From contig CAWFZT010000015.1 in the NCBI GenBank assembly GCA_963820415.1, forward strand, positions 62,001 to 126,000: a stretch of 64,000 nt of DNA, written 5' to 3'. The notes beneath the pieces are model-generated. The model was not told the DNA's origin, searched no databases, and saw only the letters and a list, made by a program, of their open reading frames with translations. This document shows, piece after piece, positions 1 through 8,439 of this stretch. The stretch comes from CAWFZT01 sp963820415 (GTDB taxonomy: Bacteria > Chloroflexota > Anaerolineae > Anaerolineales > Anaerolineaceae). Position numbers and translations under genes: made by a program. Position 1 is the first letter of the stretch. Each line of letters starts with the position of its first letter.

Positions 1-432
1 AAGTATTTTATCCGGCAGGGGCAATCAGTAGGTTTTGTCAGTGTAGGCCAGCTTTATGTAAACCTTCCCGCTGAGCGCGGTGAAAGGCAGTTAGGAAAAG
101 TGCTGGAAACCCTGGCTTTCTTAAAGAATGATGGCCAACTCCCTTTGCAGGGTCTGGTAGCAAGCCAGGTGGGGTACCTACCGAGGGGGAGCGTCGTCGT
201 GCTTATTACACCCTTGGTGCGTGATGATGTTATCCTGGCTGTTGAAGAACTCGTCCTGCGAGATTTGCGGCCTATTGTAGTTGTGATCGATCCACATTCT
301 TTTGGCAGCCCTTCCAGAGCTGAACCTTTGATCGACAAATTATTCTCGCGGGGAATCCCCACAGCGGTGATCAGGAAAGATGCAAACTTGAAGGAATCCT
401 TGGAGGAAAATATCACATCCAAGGCTGCTTAG
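1..432 (+). CDS. DUF58 domain protein, C-terminal part (5' truncated by window)
   Basis: The frame is open from the first base and ends at TAG 430-432, giving 143 codons of a gene that starts before the window. The text has the DUF58 C-terminal pattern: an Arg-Gln-Gly turn followed by VGFVSVG, then LPAERGERQLGKVLETLA, then a hydrophobic strand (VVVLITPLV) and a second strand (RPIVVVID), as in the von Willebrand A-like fold of this family. DUF58 proteins usually sit next to MoxR ATPases and transglutaminase-like proteins. Their function is poorly defined, and the partners would lie outside the window. A GTG at 100 is an internal Val codon, not a start. Confidence 0.8.
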   Translation, partial: KYFIRQGQSVGFVSVGQLYVNLPAERGERQLGKVLETLAFLKNDGQLPLQGLVASQVGYLPRGSVVVLITPLVRDDVILAVEELVLRDLRPIVVVIDPHSFGSPSRAEPLIDKLFSRGIPTAVIRKDANLKESLEENITSKAA

Positions 433-439
433 CATCAGA

Positions 440-949
440 TTATCCGATGATTTTTCTATGACCTGCTTCAGCTGCTGGGTTGCCTTGTAACAACTCAATG
501 GCGTGGGGCAACACCGGCAGAATAATATTTAGGTTTTCTATGGCAGCTTTAGGATTCCCGGGTAAATTTACGATTAAAGTGCGCGCCCTGATCCCGGAAG
601 TCGCCCGAGAAAGCATGGCATATGGGGTAATATTCAGGCTTTCAACGAGAATTGCCTGAGTGATCCCTGGTGTTTGACGTTCGATTATAGAAAGGGTCGC
701 TTCGGGGGTAACGTCTCTGGCTGTGAACCCGGTGCCACCTGTAGTCAGGATCAAGTCGCACTTGCCAGAATCGGCCCAGTTGGTCAGTGAACGGGCAATT
801 TGACCGGATTCATCCGGGACGATAGAGACGTCGATAATTTGCCAGTGTTGCTGTTCGATAACAGATTTGAGGGCAGGCCCGGAAATATCCGGCCGTTCGC
901 CGCGATCGGCACGGTCAGAAACAGTAAGGATTGAGACACGTACGGTCAT
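440..949 (-). CDS. MogA/MoaB-type molybdopterin adenylyltransferase
   Basis: This 169-residue protein is the normal length for the MoaB/MogA family, which adenylates molybdopterin before molybdenum insertion. The signature is clear: GGTG at residues 71-74 followed by ARDVTPEAT, and LPGNPKA around 129-135 near the C-terminus. The ATG at 949 overlaps the TGA of the upstream PHP/AlbA_2 gene (ATGA), so the two are probably translationally coupled. It is the only molybdopterin-assembly enzyme in the window and would serve the two molybdenum hydroxylases at 24-34 kb, although it is not in their operon. Whether it is functionally MogA (adenylyltransferase) or a MoaB paralogue cannot be settled from sequence alone. 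Confidence 0.88.
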   Translation of the reverse strand: MTVRVSILTVSDRADRGERPDISGPALKSVIEQQHWQIIDVSIVPDESGQIARSLTNWADSGKCDLILTTGGTGFTARDVTPEATLSIIERQTPGITQAILVESLNITPYAMLSRATSGIRARTLIVNLPGNPKAAIENLNIILPVLPHAIELLQGNPAAEAGHRKIIG

Positions 950-2754
950 TGCGAACCTTGAGATTGCCCGTCTTCTTCTTCGGCAAACACTTTCCAGGGG
1001 CCGTGGATGCCATCCATGGTGACACCAAAGAAAAAGCGGTAACCCTGAGGAGTGCGTTGGATCAAATCGAATAAATCGGTTTTCCCTTGTTTATGATGCA
1101 AAATCAGGCCGTAATTGCCTTCCCATTGAATTTCAATTTGATCGATCTTGTTGGCAATCTCGTTGAATTGGGTGATGGCATAATGCCAGAGCCGGCGCGC
1201 AGAGGCCTTGGTGACATTTTTCACTACGTTCCCGTTGCGTAAATCGCGCATGGTGTAGTACCGTCCCTCCTGGCGATCTTCGGGAGGCATGACTTCAACC
1301 CCTGTTTTGGGAATGACTTCTTCTGAGGGTTGGAGAGCCGGAGCGTTGTGATTGGTAGGCTCTTCAACCACTTCAGGGGCAGTTGGTGGGAGAGAAGCCA
1401 TCGTGCCAGTTGCAACTATCTGCTTCCCTCTTTGTACCAGGCCAACGATTTCGTCGCGGACAGCCAGCCCAGTATCGGCTTCGTCTCTTACATAGATCTT
1501 GTTGTCATCCAGGGCGTACGGTGGGTCATCTCCCCTGGGGACAAGTACACGAATAATCTTCTTTCCCTTGACTTCGTGGATGTCGATCGTACAGGATAAC
1601 GGCGGGCTGATCCGATTATTAATTTCTTTTTCTAATTGGGTGGTAGACTGTTCGGGATCCTGCACACCTAACGGGGGTTTCTTAGGGTCGCGGATCAGGC
1701 CAATATAAAGAGTGCCGCCATTAGTGTTGGCAAATGCACAGACATCTGCCAGCACGTTGTACAGTTTTCCTCCTCGCACAGTCATACTGTCGTGAAAATC
1801 CTGGATAATATTTGGCCCTTGTTCTAAAGCGGCCTGGATAAAATCAAAAGCAGGTTCCTCTTTATGCCGATGCGGCCGGGTTCGTGAGAAATCGTTACTT
1901 AAAAGAGGTCTTTGAGCGCGTCGAAAGTCAATTCTGAGAGGAGAACGTCAGTAGCCCGATCGCCGACCCCCAGGTTCTTTTTTCGGATGGGGTCCATACT
2001 CAAGCGATGCGAGTTCGGATCCTTGTATGCAGTGCATACGGCGGGGATATTCTGGCTTGGTGCCATTAAAAAACGCGGCTGTCGACCGTGGCCCTTTTTG
2101 ATCAAGGTCGGTGACTTCCAGTGCGTGCAAATTATTGTCTTGCGTATAGGCTATTTTGGTTTGGCCGCCGAAATTGAAGCCTTTCATTGCCACACCGTTG
2201 CTTGAATTAGCGTGGGCGGCTATGACCAACCCGCCAGATTGATTGATCAGGTGGTAAACGGTGAGCACATCACTTGTAGCCCCAACCGTGGAAGAACCCT
2301 CATCCAGTAATGGTGAGGGGATGTTCAAAGAAAGCAGCAGGTGTTCAATTTCACGAATAGGTTTATCAGGAGGGAAAATACCTAATATGTGAAATCCGAA
2401 AGTTGCTGTAATTTCGACTCCTGGCAGCACCAGGATTTTGCTCATTAATCTGTGATAATCATTTAGCCGGTTTCGCTCTTCAGGGAGCAGCCGGTTTAAT
2501 TTTTCAAGTAGCTCAAGTTGTTGAATATCTTCTTTCAATTTTCGAAAACCGGAAACTGTATTATGGTCTGTAAACGCGACGATATCCAGCCCCCGCGTTT
2601 CAACGCGTTGTAATAAGTCGATAAAACTCGCTTCTGGTTGTTGATAATCGCTGGAAGCAGGAGTATGGATGTGAATATCCATTGAATACCACTGCGAACT
2701 GGCTCTATTTTGTTTTTTTCCCACCTTTGCTCCTTCTATATTTCTATCGTGCAT
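946..2754 (-). CDS. PHP-domain / AlbA_2 (Schlafen-like) DNA-binding fusion, broken by two frameshifts
   Basis: Three reading-frame pieces form one gene. The 5' piece (2754 to about 2015) is a PHP metal-dependent phosphoesterase domain: MDIHIHTP, AFTDHN, LPGVEIT and AAHAN supply the metal-binding His/Asp/Glu. Near 2014-2015 one extra base ends that frame. The reading continues in another frame as GSDSHRL...GVGDRATDVLL, the expected end of a PHP domain. At the A-run 1901-1904 (plus strand) one base appears missing, and the original frame resumes. The 3' piece carries an AlbA_2 domain (VCAFANTNGGTLYIGL, KKIIRVLVPRG, YVRDEADT). ATG 2754 is preferred to the upstream TTG 2763. The upstream response regulator ends at 2760 and MogA starts at 949. 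The two shifts cancel, which suggests consensus errors rather than decay. The substrate is unknown. Confidence 0.75.
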
Positions 2755-2759
2755 AAAAA

Positions 2760-3119
2760 TCAATTTAATTTTCCTCTCAAAATCTTGAGGAGTTCATCGG
2801 GCATATAAGGTTTCAGTAAGAAACCATCTGCGTGGTCTCGCATGCATTCTTCGGTCATATCCATGCCGGAAGTCATGATGATAACCAACGATTTCAATTC
2901 AGGATCGCTGCGGAGTTTGCTCAATATATTGATACCATTGATGCCTTTTAAATGGACATCCAATAAAAGAGCATCAGGTTTTTTCTCGTAAACCGACCTA
3001 ATTAGCAATTCTTCATCTGTTGTTGCTGGCTGAATTACTTCATAGCTATCCAATTCAAGTAGAGTTTTCAAGAGAAGCTGCATAATTTCATCGTCTTCGA
3101 TTAGCATGATCCTATTCAT
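2760..3119 (-). CDS. Single-domain response regulator (receiver only)
   Basis: A CheY-like receiver of about 119 residues with no output domain. It starts MNRIMLIEDDE (acidic pocket), has the phosphoacceptor Asp in ALLLDVHLKG, the switch Ser/Thr in IIMTSG and the conserved Lys in FLLKPY. ATG 3119 is chosen because the longer frame from 3203 only adds residues read out of phase within lon; from 3119 the family pattern begins at once. The start overlaps the last bases of lon (stop 3112-3114), and the stop lies just ahead of the PHP gene, so it belongs to the hsp20-lon operon. No histidine kinase is nearby; the partner is unknown. Confidence 0.85.
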   Translation of the reverse strand: MNRIMLIEDDEIMQLLLKTLLELDSYEVIQPATTDEELLIRSVYEKKPDALLLDVHLKGINGINILSKLRSDPELKSLVIIMTSGMDMTEECMRDHADGFLLKPYMPDELLKILRGKLN

Positions 3120-5682
3120 TGGAGTTTGCCCCTTGGGTTTCACCGCTTTGATTGCCTGCATCATCCAAGGCGTTCTTGAACACATCATCCAGTGTCTCAG
3201 CAAAAATGAATTTTTCTTCTTGCTGGACCTCTTCTGGAAGCTCGTCCAGATCAGGCTCGTTTTCCTTGGGGATGATCAATGTGGACAAACCCAGCCGGTG
3301 GGCAGCCAGGACTTTTTCCTTAATCCCGCCAACGGGTAGAACTTGACCTCTGAGGGTAATTTCTCCGGTCATGCCTACTTCTGGCCGGACCAATTTCCCG
3401 GTGAGCAGCGATACCAGGGCGGTAGCCATGGTAACCCCTGCTGAAGGTCCATCTTTTGGCTGGGCGCCGGCTGGAATATGCATGTGCAGGTCAGATTTTT
3501 CAAAGAAATTCGGATCGATGCCAAGATGTTCGGCGCGTGAACGGACAAACGACAGGGCGGCCTGCGCTGATTCTTGCATTACATTGCCAATTGAACCTGT
3601 AATCAGAAAGCCCTTGTTTCCCGGCATCCGTGTGGCTTCAATAAAAAGTACTTCGCCTCCGGCAGGTGTCCAGGCCAACCCGGTCGCCACCCCCGGAATA
3701 GCTGTCCTGCGGATAATCTCTTGGTTCGCCAGAAAACGAGGTCGGCCAAGGTAGGTTTTGATCTGATCGACCGTTATTTGGCTCGATATTGGTTTACCTT
3801 CACCGACCTGGACGACAATTTTCCGACACACTGCCCCAATTTCGCGCTCCAGGTTACGGACACCAGCCTCGCGAGTATATTGCCGGATGATCGACTGAAA
3901 GGCCTCTTCAGATAAGGATACTTCATCAGGTCTCAGGCCATTCTCCCTCAACTGCCGGGGAAGCAGGTAATTCTTGGCAATGGTGATTTTTTCACTTTCG
4001 GTATATCCTGCAATTCGGATGACTTCCATCCTATCCATCAAAGGGGCAGGGATTGTTTCGGCTTGATTGGCCGTGGTGATGAAGATCACCTGGGAAAGGT
4101 CGAAAGCCACCTCTAGGTAGTTATCCCGAAATTCATTATTTTGTTCAGGATCCAGTACTTCCAGGAGGGCAGAAGCAGGGTCTCCATGAAAATCGACGGT
4201 AAGTTTGTCAATTTCATCCAACATAAAAACAGGATTGCGCGAATTTACCCGTCGCATGGCCTGGATAATCCGTCCAGGCATGGCGCCGATATAGGTGCGG
4301 CGATGGCCGCGAATCTCTGCCTCATCGCGCATGCCACCCAGGGATATCCTGATAAATTTACGCCCCAGAGCCCGGGCTATCGATTTTCCCAATGAGGTTT
4401 TCCCCACACCCGGAGGACCGATAAAGCACAAAATCACCCCTTCTCGCTCTCGACGGATCAAATCGGTCGATGGGTGATCTTTGAATTCCCGGGAGCGATC
4501 TAATTTCAGCCGTCGTACCGCCAGGAATTCGAGAATCCGCTCTTTAACATCTTTCAGGCCATAATGATCTATTTCCAGGATTTCACGGGCATGGGAGATA
4601 TCCAGGTTATCCTCAGTGCAGGCCGTCCAGGGAAGAGAAACCAACCAATCCAGGTAAGTGCGGATGACGCCATATTCTGCTGCGGCTGTAGGTAACCTGG
4701 AAAGACGGTCCAACTCGCGCCGGGCCAGTTTTTCAGCCTCGTCCGGCATATGGGCACTCTCAATTTTTTTCCTAAATTCCTCTACGTCCGCTGCCTGCTC
4801 ATCAGCTTCCCCCAGCTCCTTCTGGATTGCTTTGACTTGCTCGCGTAAGAAATACTCTCGCTGCATTTTGTCAATTTCGGAGCGTGCTTCATTCTGGATG
4901 CGCTGACCCAGGTCGAGAACTTCGGTTTCTCGCGTTAATATTGAAACCAGTTTTCTAAGCTTTTTATCAGTAGAATCTAATTCGAGGATGAACTGAGCAT
5001 CAACCAGTTCCATGCGCTGGAAATTGGCAATCGTATAGACTGTTTGTAAGGGATCCTGGATTGCTGAAATTGAGCTGACCAATTCCCTGGGAATGGAAGG
5101 GATCATCTCAGCGATGTGCGCAAATTGATCGCGCACATTTCGGGCGAGCGCTTCGACCTCCAACCCGCTTTCAACCTGTTCGGGATTTGGTTCTATTCTT
5201 GCCCGTAAATAAGGCTCAGTTTGGGTATATTCTGCTGCTCGAAAGCGCGCCAGGCCTTGAACGAGAAGCCGGATGGTACCGTCCGGCGCTCTAAAGAGAC
5301 GCTGGATCATGGCGACTGTGCCAATCTGGTATAGATCCTCAGGCGTGGGATTTTCGTTTTCCGCATTTTTTGATGAAATCAGACCGATCAATCGGTCTTC
5401 GAGGACGATATCGTCCACCAGCCGGATAGATCGTGGCTGCCCGATGGTCAAAGGCACTGCAGTCTGAGGATAAACGACAAGACCCCTGAGCGGCAGGATT
5501 GGCAATTCCGAAGGGAGGTTTACGGACGGCTGTTCGCCAAGTTGCTGCTCTTCGATTTCCGAAGAAACCTCCGAGTCTGTTATCGATGGTGGATTTTCCA
5601 GCAGAACCTCCGTTAAATTTTCATCGAACTCATCTGCCCAATTGAGTAAACCTTTATTCGGAAGCCAACGAGAAGCGGGCAT
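3112..5682 (-). CDS. lon: Lon endopeptidase (ATP-dependent)
   Basis: An 856-residue LonA-type AAA+ protease that degrades misfolded and regulatory proteins in the cytoplasm. The LON N-terminal substrate-binding domain starts near residue 60 (LPILPLRG), after an unusual acidic extension of about 55 residues. Walker A is GPPGVGKT at 422-429 and Walker B FMLDEID at 486-492. The proteolytic dyad is Ser747 in PKDGPSAG and Lys790 in GGIKEK. Start ATG 5682 lies 9 bases after the hsp20 stop. Co-location with a small heat-shock protein implies a shared protein-quality-control operon. The gene is intact, unlike several neighbours. Confidence 0.97.
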   Translation of the reverse strand: MPASRWLPNKGLLNWADEFDENLTEVLLENPPSITDSEVSSEIEEQQLGEQPSVNLPSELPILPLRGLVVYPQTAVPLTIGQPRSIRLVDDIVLEDRLIGLISSKNAENENPTPEDLYQIGTVAMIQRLFRAPDGTIRLLVQGLARFRAAEYTQTEPYLRARIEPNPEQVESGLEVEALARNVRDQFAHIAEMIPSIPRELVSSISAIQDPLQTVYTIANFQRMELVDAQFILELDSTDKKLRKLVSILTRETEVLDLGQRIQNEARSEIDKMQREYFLREQVKAIQKELGEADEQAADVEEFRKKIESAHMPDEAEKLARRELDRLSRLPTAAAEYGVIRTYLDWLVSLPWTACTEDNLDISHAREILEIDHYGLKDVKERILEFLAVRRLKLDRSREFKDHPSTDLIRREREGVILCFIGPPGVGKTSLGKSIARALGRKFIRISLGGMRDEAEIRGHRRTYIGAMPGRIIQAMRRVNSRNPVFMLDEIDKLTVDFHGDPASALLEVLDPEQNNEFRDNYLEVAFDLSQVIFITTANQAETIPAPLMDRMEVIRIAGYTESEKITIAKNYLLPRQLRENGLRPDEVSLSEEAFQSIIRQYTREAGVRNLEREIGAVCRKIVVQVGEGKPISSQITVDQIKTYLGRPRFLANQEIIRRTAIPGVATGLAWTPAGGEVLFIEATRMPGNKGFLITGSIGNVMQESAQAALSFVRSRAEHLGIDPNFFEKSDLHMHIPAGAQPKDGPSAGVTMATALVSLLTGKLVRPEVGMTGEITLRGQVLPVGGIKEKVLAAHRLGLSTLIIPKENEPDLDELPEEVQQEEKFIFAETLDDVFKNALDDAGNQSGETQGANSNE

Positions 5683-5691
5683 AGTTTTATA

Positions 5692-6123
5692 TTAATCCCC
5701 TTCACTGATGATTATTTTCTTCGGCGTTAATTTAGGTAACCATACCCAGAGGAATCCCTGGGTATATTCGGCGACGCACCGGTCGACATCTATCGGGCTA
5801 GAAAGCTCAACCTCAGTGACGAATTCTCCAAAATAAATTTCCATCTGGTGGAAAGATTTCCGCTCCAGGGTGTCAGGCCGCTCACCGCTGATGGTCAGAA
5901 CGTTCTGGTCAAGTGTGACAGAAAAATTCTTTTCGTACATACCGGCAATCTCAACAATCACGACAAAATTATCTTCAGTCTCGTACACGTCTGTCGGAGG
6001 TCGCCATATATGGGGATGGCTGGTCAAACGCCAGTTAGCAAGACTGGAATAGTAGTGCGAAGATGTCTCAGGCAGTGTATTGCTCGACCGAACGGGAGTG
6101 GGTTTAAGATTTATAATGATCAT
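5692..6123 (-). CDS. Hsp20 / alpha-crystallin family small heat-shock protein
   Basis: A 143-residue holdase chaperone. The alpha-crystallin domain begins near residue 40 (WRPPTDVYETEDNFVVIVEIAGM) and continues through ISGERP to the C-terminal strands. A strong Shine-Dalgarno AGGAGGG (plus-strand ccctcct at 6131-6137) precedes ATG 6123. The gene leads the operon with lon directly downstream. A TATAAT-like box occurs on the minus strand at 6178-6173 without a convincing -35, and a tRNA gene ends at 6180, so part of the expression may be read-through from the tRNA promoter. No CIRCE or other heat-shock operator is visible upstream. The C-terminal I-x-I tail is represented by KIIIS. Confidence 0.93.
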   Translation of the reverse strand: MIIINLKPTPVRSSNTLPETSSHYYSSLANWRLTSHPHIWRPPTDVYETEDNFVVIVEIAGMYEKNFSVTLDQNVLTISGERPDTLERKSFHQMEIYFGEFVTEVELSSPIDVDRCVAEYTQGFLWVWLPKLTPKKIIISEGD

Positions 6124-6179
6124 ATCAAAACCCTCCTAATTGTAATTAAACGAGTCATATTCTTTTCTATTTATTATAG

Positions 6180-6253
6180 CGCCCCTGGTGGGATTTGAAC
6201 CCACAACCATCGGATTAGAAGTCCGGTGCTCTGTCCAATTGAGCTACAGGGGC
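6180..6253 (-). tRNA. tRNA-Arg (anticodon TCT)
   Basis: The minus strand folds as a complete cloverleaf. A 7-bp acceptor stem GCCCCTG/CAGGGGC is fully paired, the D-arm is GCTC/GAGC, the anticodon loop CTTCTAA has anticodon TCT, and the T-arm is GTGGG/CCCAC around TTCAAAT. The first anticodon-stem pair is a C-A mismatch. CCA is not encoded. It is transcribed in the same direction as hsp20-lon, whose start codon is 57 bases beyond the tRNA 3' end. Confidence 0.95.
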
Positions 6254-6330
6254 AATATTAACTCCGATTTCCAGGTACGAAAGTCTGCAAAATCCAATTT
6301 CTTCCAATGCCAGACAGTCTGGGAATAATT

Positions 6331-6768
6331 TTACGCAGATTTTCCTGGTCGTAAACCTTTATAAACCTGTCCACCGGTAAGCGTCCGTAAAATCATCTCA
6401 GCCGTTTTTCCGGTATGAGCAGCGAGATCAATAGGGGTCATAGGAATATTACCGTTGGCCAGAAGTACTCGAAAAACTGCGTCAACCAGAGTGGTATATT
6501 GGGTCAGAAAGTCAGATTGCTTGGCGCAATGGGTTATGAGGATGTTCTGCAGCCCATCTACAGAGTGCACTTCGGCAGTTTGAGGATCCACCCAATCGAT
6601 GGAGATGTTTCCCTCAAGGTCAGAAAAAGCCTGTTGGTGTTCCGGGCAAAGGCAGCTTAGCAAAAAGACACGCCAATTATTGTCATGCTGCTTCCACCAA
6701 TCAAAATCAATGTGGAACGGAGTCTGAATGGTAGGTTTTACCAGGCTAAAATGTTTGGCCTCAATCAT
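6331..6768 (-). CDS. Uncharacterised protein (145 aa), last of a three-gene set
   Basis: I do not recognise the family. The protein is soluble, with no signal peptide or membrane segment. It has a Trp-rich N-terminal third (DFDWWKQHDNNW), a Cys-x-Cys pair (SCLCPEHQQ), an acidic middle, and a C-terminal helix (PMTPIDLAAHTGKTAEMILRTL) that reads like a winged-helix DNA-recognition segment. It ends in a basic GLRPGKSA tail. ATG 6768 overlaps the stop of the upstream gene (ATGA). With the two genes upstream it forms a compact operon running toward the tRNA. A role in DNA or RNA binding is only a guess from the HTH-like segment. Confidence 0.6.
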   Translation of the reverse strand: MIEAKHFSLVKPTIQTPFHIDFDWWKQHDNNWRVFLLSCLCPEHQQAFSDLEGNISIDWVDPQTAEVHSVDGLQNILITHCAKQSDFLTQYTTLVDAVFRVLLANGNIPMTPIDLAAHTGKTAEMILRTLTGGQVYKGLRPGKSA

Positions 6769-7175
6769 TGTCTCTGTTCCTCCTGGTAACTCTCGTTCAA
6801 GCGGAAATACAGGTCACCGAGATGTTTTGCCCAGGGTTGTTCGACCAAAATACTAAGGATTGGTCCCGGTGGGCAGCGGCGGACTATATTCACCGCAGCG
6901 TAGAGTTCTTGAGCGTGGACATGACCTTGAGGACTCAGCTTGGTCAATTCCTTCATCATCAGTAATACGACCTGTTCGAGAGTTCCACGCTGACGGTTGC
7001 TCTGCTCCCATATTTTCTCCAGGGCATGTAAGTCAGGAATGACGATAGCCATCCGTTCGTTGTAATTAGCGGAGACCAACTGTTTCAGCATGGCAAATAC
7101 TATTCCGCCATCCGCTCCGATCAAGGCTGTGCGAATCCATTCACACGCTGACCGCTTTTTTTCAGCCTTGATAAT
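6765..7175 (-). CDS. Uncharacterised protein, possible ATT start
   Basis: A small soluble protein of 119-136 residues without recognised domains: KQLVSANYNERMAIVIPDLHAL followed by alpha-helical text. The first standard start is TTG 7124. However, the frame stays open upstream and encodes plausible protein (KKRSACEWIRTAL). A good Shine-Dalgarno (GGAGAAG, minus strand 7184-7178) directly follows the upstream gene's stop and points to an ATT codon at 7175. Either ATT is a rare start, or a base error has hidden an ATG. The 3' end overlaps the next gene by 4 bases, so the pair is coupled. Function unknown. Confidence 0.55.
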   Translation of the reverse strand: MIKAEKKRSACEWIRTALIGADGGIVFAMLKQLVSANYNERMAIVIPDLHALEKIWEQSNRQRGTLEQVVLLMMKELTKLSPQGHVHAQELYAAVNIVRRCPPGPILSILVEQPWAKHLGDLYFRLNESYQEEQRQ

Positions 7176-7184
7176 TACTTCTCC

Positions 7185-8369
7185 TCAATTCTTGCCACGG
7201 ATGATATGGATGAGGCTGCCCGGAATTAATCCCTGCCCTGCATACCAATCCTTAAGCCCAAAAACATATCGAGAAGAGCGTACCACCCAGCCATAAAATT
7301 TTTGTCCGGAATCGCCATCTACGAAAGTAAACAGGACGCGCGGCGCTTCGTAGGCAGTTGGGAAAAGGCGACGGATTTGCGTGGGCAAAGGTAGTGTTCC
7401 GCTTCGCCAGTGGGGAAATATCAAGCTGATGGTCGTTTCGTTCACATCCCATGATGGCGATTCCTCGATCTCAAGCTCATCCTGGACTTCATTTTCAATA
7501 ACTTTGACCAGATCACTGATATATGTGTGATCATAGGTGATAGCGGAGAACTTCAGATAGGAAGGAGTTTGCTGAACCCATTCGGGTTCCAGGCGCTTAA
7601 GAAACCATAATATCTCGCCTGCCGGCCCGACTTCATCAAACCGGCTATCTTGCTGCAGAGCCAGGTTTAGAGAGAATTCGGTCAATTTTGAATTTACATC
7701 CGTTGGCAATTCAATTTGTTCCAGGATTGTCTTTGTTGAGAGCGGTTTTCCGGATTCCATTTCGAGCAGCGCTTCGGCCAGGTTAAGATCGCCAACGTTA
7801 ACATCGACCAGCAAGGCTTTTGGAAACCATTTGCCTGCAATGCAGACCAGGTCAGGATTATTTTCGAGCCTGTTGGTAAGCTGGTCAGCCAGCCACTCAC
7901 CATATATTTGAATAACGTACTTACTATCCAGCTTCGGGTCATTCAGATTAATGGAGACCGGCTGGTTGAGGATATGGTTTTCAATTCCTGCGGCAAAAAA
8001 ATGCTTATCACCGGAATCTAGCACAACTTCAATGACGTCAAAAGGCAGAAGTTCTGGGTTGTGGCCCTCACGAATGCCGGCGACTTTCCCTTTTTGCCAA
8101 TCCAAGGTAGGAAAGACTAAAGGCTGGTCAACCTGGTAGTGGTTCTTTGGAAGATAGATGGTACTGCCAGCCAGTTTGTCATTTTCAAGAGTTTTTTTTT
8201 CTTGTTTTATTCGCTCTTCAATTAATACAGCGGTTAATTCTTGTGAGTCTTGCGGAATCTCAATTTCCAAAAGATGATTGTAGATAATTTCGAGATCAGA
8301 ATCCTGGATGGTGAGGTTGTCCCAATACTTCGCGTCAATGGATAAGGGTTTGAATGCCATGTTTTGCAT
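7185..8369 (-). CDS. Uncharacterised 394-aa protein
   Basis: I do not recognise the family. The protein is soluble and acidic overall, with no signal peptide. The middle (residues about 80-130) resembles a beta-rich module (GKVAGIREGHNPELLPFDVIEVVLDSG), followed by alternating helices. The C-terminal 100 residues end in another beta-rich segment with several aromatics (VVRSSRYVFGLKDWYAG). ATG 8369 is followed three codons later by another ATG (MQNMAF), so the start is uncertain by a few residues. It leads a three-gene operon with the two small uncharacterised genes downstream, spaced to place a Shine-Dalgarno right after its stop. Confidence 0.65.
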   Translation of the reverse strand: MQNMAFKPLSIDAKYWDNLTIQDSDLEIIYNHLLEIEIPQDSQELTAVLIEERIKQEKKTLENDKLAGSTIYLPKNHYQVDQPLVFPTLDWQKGKVAGIREGHNPELLPFDVIEVVLDSGDKHFFAAGIENHILNQPVSINLNDPKLDSKYVIQIYGEWLADQLTNRLENNPDLVCIAGKWFPKALLVDVNVGDLNLAEALLEMESGKPLSTKTILEQIELPTDVNSKLTEFSLNLALQQDSRFDEVGPAGEILWFLKRLEPEWVQQTPSYLKFSAITYDHTYISDLVKVIENEVQDELEIEESPSWDVNETTISLIFPHWRSGTLPLPTQIRRLFPTAYEAPRVLFTFVDGDSGQKFYGWVVRSSRYVFGLKDWYAGQGLIPGSLIHIIRGKN

Positions 8370-8439
8370 ATCTTAAAGGATTATATCCTGATCATCGAAT
8401 AGGAATAAACTCATATAAATATTATACCTTACCTTGCTT

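Noticed and set aside
54..422. A 122-codon minus-strand ORF opposite the DUF58 end.
   Set aside because: It lies antisense to a recognisable DUF58 C-terminus and has Ser/Thr/Arg-rich text without family features.
1330..1708. Plus-strand ORFs opposite the AlbA_2 domain.
   Set aside because: They are shadows of the minus-strand gene and show no conserved motifs or ribosome-binding sites.
6124..6180. A CIRCE or other heat-shock operator before hsp20.
   Set aside because: No GAGTGCTAA-type inverted repeat or similar is present; only a TATAAT-like box is seen.
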